From the NCBI RefSeq assembly GCF_001665605.1, contig NZ_LZSV01000026.1, positions 109,761 through 173,760 on the forward strand: a stretch of 64,000 nucleotides of DNA, read 5' to 3'. The number at the start of each line of letters is the position of its first letter. Position 1 is the stretch's first letter. Source of the DNA: Mycobacterium sp. 852014-50255_SCH5639931. GTDB lineage: Bacteria; Actinomycetota; Actinomycetes; Mycobacteriales; Mycobacteriaceae. The translations under genes and the position numbers were made by a program. Shown here in pieces: positions 25,703 to 34,226 of this stretch. The notes under the pieces are model-generated. The model worked only from the letters and a program-made list of their open reading frames with translations, did no database searches and was not told the DNA's origin.

Positions 25703-28700
25703 ATGAGCATTAAAGTCGCGCTGGAACACCGGACCAGCTACACCTTTGACCGGCTGGTCCGGGTGTATCCGCACGTCGTGCGGCTGCGTCCCGCGCCCCA
25801 TTGCCGCACGCCCGTCGAGGCCTACTCGCTGCGCATCGAGCCGGACGAGCACTTCATCAACTGGCAACAGGACGCGGTGGGCAATTTCCTTGCGCGCCTT
25901 GTATTTCCGAATCCCACGCGGCGGCTGACCATCACCGTCGGGCTGATCGCCGACCTCCAGGTGATCAACCCGTTCGACTTCTTCATCGAGGACTGGGCCG
26001 AGACGTGGCCGGCACAGGGGTTGACCTACCCCAAGGAGCTCGCCGACGACCTGGAGCCATACCTGCGGCCGGTCGACGAAAACGGTGACGGGTCGGGCCC
26101 CGGTGAGCTGACGCGGGGCTGGGTGCGCAACTTCTCGGTGCCGGCCGGCACCCGCACCATCGACCTGCTGGTCGCGCTCAACCACGCCGTCAACGCCGAC
26201 GTCGCCTACAGCGTGAGAATGGAACCCGGCGTACAGACACCGGATCACACGCTGCGGACCGGGATCGGCTCGTGCCGCGATTCGGCGTGGCTGCTGGTGT
26301 CGATCCTGCGCCAGCTGGGGCTGGCCGCCCGCTTCGTGTCCGGCTACCTGGTGCAGCTGGCTTCCGACGTGGAGGCGCTCGACGGGCCGTCGGGCCCCGC
26401 CGCCGACTTCACCGACCTGCACGCCTGGACCGAGGTGTACATCCCCGGTGCGGGCTGGATCGGGCTGGACCCGACATCGGGATTGTTCGCCGGCGAGGGG
26501 CACATCCCGTTGGCGGCCACCCCGCAGCCGGCGTCGGCGGCACCCATCAGCGGCGGCACCGAACCATGCGAATCGGTGCTGGAGTTCTCCAACACCGTCA
26601 CCCGGGTCCACGAGGACCCGCGCGTCACCCTGCCCTACACCGACGACGCGTGGGAGACGATCCGTGAGGTCGGCCGGCGCGTCGACGAGCGGCTGGCCAC
26701 CGCCGACGTGCGGCTGACCATCGGGGGCGAGCCGACATTCGTTTCGGTGGACGATCAGGTCGCCGAGGAATGGACCACGGCCGCCGACGGCCCGCACAAG
26801 CGGCAGCGCGCCTCCGACCTGGCCGCGCGCCTGAGAGAAGTGTGGGCGCCGAACGGGTTGGTGCAGCGCGGCCAGGGCCGGTGGTATCCGGGAGAACCGT
26901 TGCCGCGCTGGCAGATCGCGTTGTATTGGCGCACCGACGGGCGACCGCTGTGGAGCGACGGCGCGCTGCTGGCCGACCCGTGGCTGGGCGACTCGGCCCC
27001 GGTCGATAGCGACGCGGGCCGCCGGCTGCTCGCCGCGATCGCCGACGGCCTGGAGCTGCCGCCCTCGCAAGTGCGGGCCGCCTACGAGGACCCGCTGCAC
27101 CGGCTGGCGACCAAGGTGCGGCAACCCGAGGGCGACCCGGTGGACTCGGCCGACGACCTCGACGAGGACTCCCCCGCCGGGCGCGCCGCGCTGCTGGCCC
27201 GCCTCGACGAATCCGTCACCGCCCCGGCGGCGTTCGTGTTGCCGCTGCACCGCCGCGACGACGGCCAGGGCTGGGCCAGCGCCGACTGGCGGCTGCGGCG
27301 TGGCCGGATCGTGTTGCTGCACGGCGATTCTCCCGCGGGCCTGCGGCTGCCGTTGGATTCCATCAGCTGGCGTCCACCGCGTCCGTCGTTCGACGCCGAT
27401 CCCCTGACCGTCGGAAACGAGCTGTCGACGGAGTCGGGCACCGCGGTGGTGGAGGACTCCGACACCGCGCCGCCCACCGCGATGGTCGCCGAGGTCCGCG
27501 ATGGGCTGCTCTATCTCTTCATGCCGCCCACCGAGGCGCTGGAGCATTTCGTCGACCTGGTCGCCCGCGTCGAGGCCGCGGCGGCCAAGGTCGACTGCCC
27601 GGTCGTGATCGAGGGCTACGAACCCCCGCCGGACCCCCGGCTGCGCTCGACGACCATCACCCCGGACCCCGGCGTCATCGAGGTCAACGTCGCGCCCACC
27701 GCGAGCTTCGCCGAGCAGAGTCGGCAGCTCGAAACCCTTTATGAGCAAGCCCGATTGGCTCGCCTGTCCACCGAGTCCTTCGACGTGGACGGCACCCACG
27801 GCGGCACCGGCGGCGGCAACCACATCACCCTCGGCGGCGTCACGCCCGCCGACTCGCCGCTGCTGCGGCGGCCGGACCTGTTGGTATCGCTGCTGACGTA
27901 CTGGCAGCGGCACCCATCGCTGTCGTACTTGTTCGCCGGCCGGTTCGTCGGCACCACCTCGCAGGCCCCCCGGGTCGACGAGGGCCGCGCCGAGGCGCTC
28001 TACGAACTCGAGATCGCGTTCGCCGAGATCGCCCGGCTGTCGGCCGGTGGTGCGGCGAAGCCGTGGGTGATCGACCGCGCGCTGCGGCACCTGCTGACCG
28101 ACATCACCGGCAACACCCACCGCGCCGAGTTCTGCATCGACAAGCTCTACAGCCCCGACACCGCCCGCGGCCGGCTCGGCCTGCTGGAGCTGCGCGGGTT
28201 CGAGATGCCGCCGCATCTGCGCATGGCGATGGTGCAGTCGCTGCTGGTGCGCTCGCTGGTGGCGTGGTTCTGGGACGAGCCGTTGCGCGCCCCGCTGATC
28301 CGCCACGGTGCCAACCTGCATGGTCGATACCTGTTGCCGCACTTCCTGATTCACGACATCGCCGACGTTGCCGCGGACCTGCGCGCACACGGCATCGCGT
28401 TCGAGACCAGCTGGCTGGACCCGTTCACCGAATTCCGCTTCCCCCGGATCGGCACCGCCGTGTTCGACGGGGTGGAGATCGAGTTGCGCGGGGCGATCGA
28501 GCCGTGGAACACCCTCGGCGAGGAGGCCACCGCGGCCGGCACCGCCCGCTACGTCGACTCGTCGGTCGAGCGCATCCAGATCCGCATCATCGGCGCCGAC
28601 CGGCACCGCTACGTGGTGACGGTCAACGGCTACCCGGTGCCGCTGCTGGCCACCGACAACCCCGACATCCACGTGGGCGGGGTGCGGTTCAAGGCCTGGC

Positions 28701-29014
28701 AGCCGCCGAGCGCGCTGCACCCCACCATCAGCACAGACGTGCCGCTGCAGTTCGAGCTGGTCGACCTGACGACGGGCACGTCGCGCGGCGGGTGCACGTA
28801 TCACGTCGCGCATCCCGGTGGGCGGGCCTACGACGAGCCGCCCGTCAATGCCGTCGAGGCCGAGGCGCGCCGCGCCCGCCGCTTCGAGGCGACCGGCTTC
28901 ACCCCCGGCAAGCTCGATCTGTCCGACATTCGGGAGAAACAGGCCCGGATCTTCACCGATATCGGCGCGCCGGGCATCCTCGACCTGCGCCGCGTGCGTA
29001 CCGTTCAGCGGTAA
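25703..29014 (+). CDS. Transglutaminase-like protein with DUF2126 domain (Rv2566-like)
   Basis: A 1103-residue soluble protein. The N-terminal transglutaminase module has a bacterial N-domain (VALEHRTSYTFDRLVRVYPHVVRLRP) and a papain-like core with Cys in IGSCRDSAWLLVSILRQLG (near residue 190), His in FTDLHAWTEVYIPGAGWIG and Asp in LDPTSG. From about residue 330 the DUF2126 (COG4196) region follows, with TIGGEPTFVSVDD and GGGNHITLGGVTPADSPLLRRPDLL, motifs that resemble the glutamine synthetase/amidoligase fold. The substrate is unknown. The stop overlaps the next ATG as TAATG, so it is coupled to the ATP-grasp partner. Confidence 0.9.
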   Translation: MSIKVALEHRTSYTFDRLVRVYPHVVRLRPAPHCRTPVEAYSLRIEPDEHFINWQQDAVGNFLARLVFPNPTRRLTITVGLIADLQVINPFDFFIEDWAETWPAQGLTYPKELADDLEPYLRPVDENGDGSGPGELTRGWVRNFSVPAGTRTIDLLVALNHAVNADVAYSVRMEPGVQTPDHTLRTGIGSCRDSAWLLVSILRQLGLAARFVSGYLVQLASDVEALDGPSGPAADFTDLHAWTEVYIPGAGWIGLDPTSGLFAGEGHIPLAATPQPASAAPISGGTEPCESVLEFSNTVTRVHEDPRVTLPYTDDAWETIREVGRRVDERLATADVRLTIGGEPTFVSVDDQVAEEWTTAADGPHKRQRASDLAARLREVWAPNGLVQRGQGRWYPGEPLPRWQIALYWRTDGRPLWSDGALLADPWLGDSAPVDSDAGRRLLAAIADGLELPPSQVRAAYEDPLHRLATKVRQPEGDPVDSADDLDEDSPAGRAALLARLDESVTAPAAFVLPLHRRDDGQGWASADWRLRRGRIVLLHGDSPAGLRLPLDSISWRPPRPSFDADPLTVGNELSTESGTAVVEDSDTAPPTAMVAEVRDGLLYLFMPPTEALEHFVDLVARVEAAAAKVDCPVVIEGYEPPPDPRLRSTTITPDPGVIEVNVAPTASFAEQSRQLETLYEQARLARLSTESFDVDGTHGGTGGGNHITLGGVTPADSPLLRRPDLLVSLLTYWQRHPSLSYLFAGRFVGTTSQAPRVDEGRAEALYELEIAFAEIARLSAGGAAKPWVIDRALRHLLTDITGNTHRAEFCIDKLYSPDTARGRLGLLELRGFEMPPHLRMAMVQSLLVRSLVAWFWDEPLRAPLIRHGANLHGRYLLPHFLIHDIADVAADLRAHGIAFETSWLDPFTEFRFPRIGTAVFDGVEIELRGAIEPWNTLGEEATAAGTARYVDSSVERIQIRIIGADRHRYVVTVNGYPVPLLATDNPDIHVGGVRFKAWQPPSALHPTISTDVPLQFELVDLTTGTSRGGCTYHVAHPGGRAYDEPPVNAVEAEARRARRFEATGFTPGKLDLSDIREKQARIFTDIGAPGILDLRRVRTVQR

Positions 29015-31674
29015 TGGCGTTTGCGGACATGACATTCGGCATCGGTACGGGGTCGGCGCCCCCGGCCGACCGCTACGACGCCGACCGCCTGCTGGCCGGG
29101 TACCGGGCCGCGCGCGCGCAGGAGGCGCTCTTCGATCTCCGGCACGGCCCGGCCGCCGGCTACGACGAATTCGTCGACCGGGACGGACAGGTGCGGCCGG
29201 CCTGGACGGAGCTGGCCGACACCATCGCGGAGCGCGGCCGGGTGGGGCTCGACCGGCTGCGCTCGGTGGTGCGCGGCCTGATCGACAGCGACGGCATCTC
29301 CTACACCGATGTCGATCCCGCCGGGCATGGCCTCGAGCCGCGGCCGTGGATTCTGGACACCCTGCCGCTCGTGCTCTCCGCCGCGGAGTGGGAGGCGCTG
29401 GAGGCCGGGCTGGTGCAGCGATCCCGGCTGCTCGACGCCGTGCTCGCCGACCTGTACGGGTCGCGCAGCCTGCTCACCGAGGGGCTGCTGCCGCCGGAGT
29501 TGCTCTTCGCCCATCCCGGTTACGTGCGCGCGGCCAACGGCATCGAAGTGCCCGGGCATCACCAGCTTTTCCTGCACGCCTGCGACGTCAGCCGGCTGCC
29601 GGACGGCACCTTCCAGGTCAACGCCGACCGGACGCAGGCGCCGTCGGGCGCCGGCTACGCGCTGGCCGACCGGCGCGTCGTCGCGCACTCCGTTCCCGAT
29701 CTCTACGAACGGATCGCGCCGCGCCCGACGACACCGTTCGCCCAGGCGTTGCGGCTGGCGCTGATCGACGCCGCGCCCGACGATGCGCAGGATCCGGTGG
29801 TGGTGGTCCTCAGCCCGGGCATCTTCTCCGAGACCGCCTTCGACCAGGCGTATCTCGCGACGCTGCTGGGGTTCCCCTTGGTGGAGAGCGCGGACTTGGT
29901 GGTGCGCGACGGCAAGTTGTGGATGCGCTCGCTGGGCACCTTGAAACGGGTCGACGTCGTTCTGCGCCGGGTCGACGCCGACTACGCCGACCCGCTCGAT
30001 CTGCGCGCCGACTCCCGGCTCGGCGTCGTCGGTTTGGTGGAGGCATCGCACCGCGGGACGGTGACCGTGGTCAACACGCTGGGCAGCGGCATCCTGGAAA
30101 ACCCTGGGCTGCTTCGGTTTTTGCCCGAGTTGTCCGAGCGTCTCCTCTCCGAAGTGCCGCTGCTGCAATCCGCGCCGGTCTACTGGGGCGGCATCGCGGG
30201 CGAATGCTCGCACCTGCTGGCGAATCTGTCTTCGCTCCTGGTGAAGTCGACCGTCGGTGGGAAAACCCTTGTCGGCCCGACTCTTTCGTCATATCAGCTG
30301 GCACAGTTGGCGGCCGCGATCGAGAAGATGCCGTGGCAGTGGATCGGCCAGGAGCTGCCGCAGTTCTCGTCGGCGCCCACCGACCATGCCGGGGTGTTGT
30401 CGTCGGCCGGCGTCGGCATCCGGTTGTTCAACGTGGCCCAGCGCAGCGGGTACGCCCCGATGATCGGTGGCGTCGGCTACGTGCTGGCGCCCGGGCCGGC
30501 CGCGTACAGGCTGCAAACCGTTGCCGCTAAGGATGTTTGGGTGCGCCCGACGGGGCGTGTACGCGCCGAGACGGTGACCCTGCCGTCGCCTGTGCCGCCT
30601 GCGAAGACGGCCGCGGGCACCTGGGGCGTCAGCTCGCCGCGTGTGCTGTCCGACTTGTTCTGGATCGGCCGCTACGGCGAGCGCGCGGAGAGCATGGCGC
30701 GGCTGCTGCTCGTCGCCCGGGACAGGTTCCACGTCTACCGGCATCAGCAGCACACCGAGGAAAGCGAGTGCGTGCCGGTGCTGATGGCCGCGCTGGACCG
30801 GATCACAGGGGCCGACGACGGGGCCGACGATCGTACCAGCGACGGGGCCGAGATGATCGCCGTCGCGCCGTCGACGCTGTGGTCGCTGACCGTGGATCCG
30901 GAGCGGCCCGGGTCGCTGGTGCAGTCGGTGGAAGGGTTGGCGCTGGCCGCCAGGGCGGTGCGCGACCAGATGTCCAACGACACCTGGATGGTGCTGGCCG
31001 GAGTGGAGCGCGCGCTGGCTCAGCGACGGGAACCGCCGGATTCGCTCGCCGAGGCCGACGCGCTACTCGCGTCGGCCCAGGTGCAGACGCTGTCCGGAAT
31101 GCTCACCCTGTCCGGGGTCGCCGGCGAGTCGATGGTGCGCGATGTGGGCTGGACCATGATGGATATCGGCAAGCGCATCGAACGCGGCCTCTGGCTGACC
31201 GCGTTGCTGCGGGCCACGTTGACCGCCGTCCGCGCCGTGGCGGCCGAACAGACGATCATCGAGGCGACGCTGGTGGCGTGCGAGTCGTCGGTCATCTACC
31301 GGCGCCGCACCGTGGGCCAGGTCAGCGTCGCGGCCGTCGCCGAGCTGATGCTGTTCGACGCGCAGAACCCGCGGTCGTTGCTCTACCAAGTGGAGCGGCT
31401 GCGGTCCAACCTCAAGGACCTGCCAGGGGCATCGGGATCGTCGCGCCCGGAACGGCTGATGGACGAGATCGCCACCCGGCTGCGCCGCTCGCATCCCGCC
31501 GAGCTGGAAGTCGTCAGCGCCGGCGGGCAGCGTGCCGCGCTGGCCGACCTGCTCGGTTCGGTGCACGCCGGGTTGCGCGAGCTGGCCGAGGTCATCACCA
31601 CCACGCAGTTGGCGCTGCCCGGCGGCATGCAGCCGCTGTGGGGCCCCGACGTGCGCCGGGTGATGCCGGCCTAG
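29014..31674 (+). CDS. Circularly permuted ATP-grasp + alpha-E fusion protein (Rv2567-like)
   Basis: An 886-residue protein made of two modules that are often separate genes. Residues 1 to about 500 are the CP_ATPgrasp_2 domain (COG2308: GIEVPGHHQLFLHACDVSRLPDGTF, DRRVVAHSVPDLYERI, VVVLSPGIFSETAFDQAYLA, LKRVDVVLRRVDADYADPLDL). From about 540 to the end is the helical alpha-E domain (COG2307: SDLFWIGRYGERAESMARLLLV). ATP-grasp enzymes of this type are predicted peptide/amide ligases. ATG 29014 overlaps the DUF2126 gene stop by one base, so the two products probably act together. Confidence 0.9.
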   Translation: MAFADMTFGIGTGSAPPADRYDADRLLAGYRAARAQEALFDLRHGPAAGYDEFVDRDGQVRPAWTELADTIAERGRVGLDRLRSVVRGLIDSDGISYTDVDPAGHGLEPRPWILDTLPLVLSAAEWEALEAGLVQRSRLLDAVLADLYGSRSLLTEGLLPPELLFAHPGYVRAANGIEVPGHHQLFLHACDVSRLPDGTFQVNADRTQAPSGAGYALADRRVVAHSVPDLYERIAPRPTTPFAQALRLALIDAAPDDAQDPVVVVLSPGIFSETAFDQAYLATLLGFPLVESADLVVRDGKLWMRSLGTLKRVDVVLRRVDADYADPLDLRADSRLGVVGLVEASHRGTVTVVNTLGSGILENPGLLRFLPELSERLLSEVPLLQSAPVYWGGIAGECSHLLANLSSLLVKSTVGGKTLVGPTLSSYQLAQLAAAIEKMPWQWIGQELPQFSSAPTDHAGVLSSAGVGIRLFNVAQRSGYAPMIGGVGYVLAPGPAAYRLQTVAAKDVWVRPTGRVRAETVTLPSPVPPAKTAAGTWGVSSPRVLSDLFWIGRYGERAESMARLLLVARDRFHVYRHQQHTEESECVPVLMAALDRITGADDGADDRTSDGAEMIAVAPSTLWSLTVDPERPGSLVQSVEGLALAARAVRDQMSNDTWMVLAGVERALAQRREPPDSLAEADALLASAQVQTLSGMLTLSGVAGESMVRDVGWTMMDIGKRIERGLWLTALLRATLTAVRAVAAEQTIIEATLVACESSVIYRRRTVGQVSVAAVAELMLFDAQNPRSLLYQVERLRSNLKDLPGASGSSRPERLMDEIATRLRRSHPAELEVVSAGGQRAALADLLGSVHAGLRELAEVITTTQLALPGGMQPLWGPDVRRVMPA

Positions 31675-31705
31675 CGGTGATCGCGAGCACGGCGAAGCCG
31701 GGCGA
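31671..31705 (-). repeat. Gene-end repeat element (35 bp)
   Basis: This 35-base stretch starts at the CTAG containing the stop of the ATP-grasp gene. On the minus strand it reads TCGCCCGGCTTCGCCGTGCT then CGCGATCACCGCTAG. It differs at four positions from the second half of the tandem-repeat units at 42400-42591. A degenerate copy lies beside the MFS stop near 1076-1106. Confidence 0.55.
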
Positions 31706-31757
31706 AGCGGGTCACCGCCATCGGTGCTAATCGTCTGCGGCGATCGCGCGCGTTGCG

Positions 31758-32048
31758 TCAAACGGGTTCGTCGTCGTCACGATCGCGAAGGAATCTTTCG
31801 GGGTGGTGATAGCTGTTGGTTCTGGGTTGTCCGCGGTCGAGATGCGGTGGTGGTAGCCATTCGGTTTCGCCTCGGCCGTTGGTTCGGGTGGTCCAGCCTT
31901 TTTCGGCGAGCCGGTTGTCGGGGCCGCAGGCCAGGGTCAGGTCGTCGATGTCGGTGCGGCGGGTGGCTTGCCAGCCTGTGACGTGGTGGACCTGGCTGGG
32001 GTAGGCGGGGGCGTCGCAGCCCGGTTTGGTGCAGCCGCGATCCTTGGC
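31758..32048 (-). pseudogene. 13E12-type HNH endonuclease, C-terminal fragment
   Basis: About 96 codons encode the HNH end of a 13E12 (DUF222-HNH) protein: AKDRGCTKPGCDAPAYPSQVHHVTGW (zinc Cys pair and the HH of the motif), then DIDDLTLACGPDNRLAEKGW and EWLPPPHLDRGQPRTN, ending HPERFLRDRDDDEPV. It lacks everything upstream of the HNH. The missing N-terminal and middle portions are found at 32927-34002 on the same strand, in register if the 881 bases between are removed. It is non-functional as it stands. Confidence 0.85.
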
Positions 32049-32924
32049 AAGGCGGCGGATGCTGGCCTGCGCTATCAGCACAGTCATGATGATTGGTCCC
32101 AACGGGAGCAACGCGGCTAAACGCTAATTCAGGACTCGCAACGGAATACACACCGTACGCTCGCTGCGTGGCAACTTTTGCGTTGGTGCATGGTGGCTGG
32201 CTCGGCGCGTGGTCCTGGGAGTCGCTCACGCCGTTCCTGGAGAGGGCGGGCCATCAGGTCGTAACTATGGACTTGCCCGCAGAAGATGGGGCGGCGAGCT
32301 TCGACAACTACGCGGATGTTGTATGCGGTGCGCTGGGGCGAGAACACGAGGATGTCGTGCTTGTCGGTCACTCGTACGGCGGCCACACCATTCCGCTAGT
32401 CGCGGACCGTCGGCCCGTCAGTCACCTGGTGTACTTATGTGCCTTGGTGCCAGACATTGGACGCAGCGTGTTGGATCAGTTGCAAGACGAGCCCGATATG
32501 TTAAATCCCCGTTGGGTCGAGGGCCTGGATGAACCCGATGATCAACTGCGCACCAGATGGATTGACTTGGAGCTTGCCCGGGAGTTGATTTGCGCCGACT
32601 GTGACGATTCCGTCGCAGTGGCGGCCATCAAACGCCTTCGGCCCCAGTCGGCTTTCCCAAACACGCTTCCATTCTCGCTTTCCGATTTTCCCTCTGTTAG
32701 TTCGACTTACGTGGTTTGCAACGACGATCAGTTTGTTCGTCCCGAGTGGTCGAGGCGAATCGCTCGCGATAGACTCGACGCTGACGTCGTCGAGCTCCCT
32801 GGGAGTCATTCGCCCCTCCTTTCGCGGCCGTCAGCTCTGGCCGAAGTGTTACTGCACATCGCCCACGCGAACTAGGGTGAAGCGACCCGGCATCCCGGTC
32901 GAGGGTGCACGACTGTTACATGAA
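32049..32924. other. Inserted segment splitting the 13E12 gene
   Basis: The two 13E12 parts join exactly if about 876-881 bases are removed, restoring the family sequence MLYA-KDRGC. The segment is flanked by TTGGC on both sides (32044-32048 and 32925-32929), compatible with a 5-bp target duplication or with chance. It carries the alpha/beta hydrolase gene, 119 bases before it and about 50 after it. I see no terminal inverted repeats and no transposase, so the agent of insertion is unknown. Confidence 0.6.
32168..32875 (+). CDS. Alpha/beta hydrolase (EstC/hydroxynitrile lyase-like esterase)
   Basis: The 235-residue protein starts at GTG 32168 (VATFALVHGGWLGAWSW). It has the oxyanion loop VHGGW, the nucleophile elbow VLVGHSYGGH (Ser catalytic), an acid in the YVVCNDDQFV region and the His in LPGSHSPLLSRP. 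This pattern is shared by plant methylesterases and bacterial EstC-type esterases. Codon use stands out: three TTA leucine codons and AGA arginines, with visibly lower GC than neighbours, pointing to transfer. It lies wholly inside the segment that interrupts the 13E12 gene, on the opposite strand. Substrate unknown. Confidence 0.85.
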   Translation: MATFALVHGGWLGAWSWESLTPFLERAGHQVVTMDLPAEDGAASFDNYADVVCGALGREHEDVVLVGHSYGGHTIPLVADRRPVSHLVYLCALVPDIGRSVLDQLQDEPDMLNPRWVEGLDEPDDQLRTRWIDLELARELICADCDDSVAVAAIKRLRPQSAFPNTLPFSLSDFPSVSSTYVVCNDDQFVRPEWSRRIARDRLDADVVELPGSHSPLLSRPSALAEVLLHIAHAN

Positions 32925-32926
32925 TT

Positions 32927-34002
32927 GGCGTACAACATGATTCGTTGTGCGGGGGAAGCGAACCGTTGGGTGTGATGCAGCGCCAGGGACCTGCCGTTGT
33001 GGAAAATCGCCAAGTAATGGTGAGCGTGGCCGGCCCAGCGGATCACATCCGACATGGGCACCAGCGTGCCGCCGGCCGTCAGGGCCTTGCCGGCGGCGGC
33101 CTCCAAGTCCGTCAACGTGGTAGTCACCACGATCGACACCGGCAGCCCGTTGTGCTGGCCGAGTTCCCCGGAAGCGAGCAGTCCGCGCATCCCGGCCAGG
33201 AAGGCGTCATGGTTGCGCTGAGCCTGGCTGCGGGTGTCACGGCGCACCGCGTCCTCATCCGGTATCGCATCGACCACCGGGGTCTCGTCGTCGGGGTTGC
33301 ACGCCCCGGGCTCGGCCAGCTTGGCCACCATGGCCTCGATCGCGGCCCGCAGCTCCGGGGTCACCAACCCGCCGATGCGTGACATGCCGTCGAACCCTGT
33401 GCGCCCAGGGTGATCCCGCGCTTGCGGGTCCGCTCGGCGTCGCTGAATTCCCCATCGGGGTGCAGCCAATCCATGACCCGCTGGGCGTATTTGGCCAACT
33501 CGTCGGGCCGATACCCCCGGGCCTGCTCGGCCAGGTCGGCCTCGGCGGCCTGCCCGGTCAATATGTCCACCTCGGTGGGCAGATGGGCCAAGAAGCTACG
33601 GATCACCTTCACGTGCCCCTCACCGATCAGCCCGGCGCGTTGGCCGGCCGCGGTCGCGCTCAACTTCGGCGCCAACGGCTCACCGGTCAACGCCCGGCGC
33701 TCCCCGAGGTCTTGGGCTTCGGCGATGCGCCGAGCGGCGTCGCCCTTGGTGATGCGCAACCGGTCGGCCAGCCCCGAGCGCAGCGAGCCGCCCAACTCTT
33801 CGGCGCTGGCCTGGGCGTCGAGCTGGTTGATCAATGCGTGCTGCGGGCGGCGCAGCTTGCGGGCCACGCGTTCCACCCGGTCCAATGCGCGCAGCCGCTC
33901 CGGGGTGGTGAGCACGTCAAAGGACAACTCGCACAGGCGGTCCGCGTCGTCGTCGAGCGCGTCGATGACCTCGACGATCTCCTCACGACTACTGACACCC
34001 AT
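32927..34002 (-). pseudogene. 13E12 DUF222 protein, N-terminal and middle parts, frameshifted
   Basis: Starting ATG 34002 (MGVSSREEIVEVIDAL), the DUF222 domain reads intact through DWLHPDGEFSDAERTRKRGITLGAQG. The frame then shifts near 33393-33402 and continues in another frame as FDGMSRIGGLVTPELRAAIEAM through SDVIRWAGHAHHYLAIFHNGRSLALHHTQRFASPAQRIMLYA, where homology stops at 32927. The rest (HNH) lies at 31758-32048 beyond the inserted hydrolase gene. So one single-base indel and one insertion have broken the gene. 13E12 genes are repeated, recombining elements of mycobacterial chromosomes. Confidence 0.85.
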
Positions 34003-34090
34003 GCCTCAGACTCTAGGAACACCCACCGACAAAAATGACCACGTTGTGACGCCAGAAGCCAAAGTGACGCAAGGGATTACGAATCGAACA

Positions 34091-34195
34091 TCACACGTTC
34101 GATGGCGCCGGATCCATGGCAACACCCCGGTAGCGGTGCGGATCGGGCAGTCGCCGGCGGCGGCGCATATGCACCAGTACCAGGACCGACATCAT
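34091..34195 (-). CDS. Possible micro-protein downstream of the zinc peptidase
   Basis: A 34-codon frame starting at ATG 34195: a hydrophobic start (MMSVLVLVH) followed by MRRRRRLPDPHRYRG. In the same frame, codons upstream of the ATG extend the hydrophobic segment (LWCIYAA) but offer no usual start. A short membrane helix with a basic tail is a common micro-protein design, but the length is too small to judge. The rest of the gap 34003-34226 shows nothing else. Confidence 0.22.
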   Translation of the reverse strand: MMSVLVLVHMRRRRRLPDPHRYRGVAMDPAPSNV

Positions 34196-34226
34196 GGCGG
34201 CGTAGATGCACCACAGTGACGCGCCC

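Noticed and set aside
28063..29013. Upstream extension of the ATP-grasp gene frame
   Set aside because: It overlaps the C-terminal coding region of the preceding gene in another frame and is Arg/Pro-rich; the ATG at 29014 gives the expected family N-terminus.
25634..29035. Very long open frame (over 1100 codons) on the minus strand opposite the transglutaminase-DUF2126 gene
   Set aside because: It is Arg/Gln/His-rich low-complexity sequence, typical of the antisense frame of a high-GC gene, and the plus strand encodes a recognisable protein over the same span.
32049..32924. Insertion sequence call for the hydrolase-bearing segment
   Set aside because: No transposase frame and no terminal inverted repeats; it is reported only as an inserted segment.
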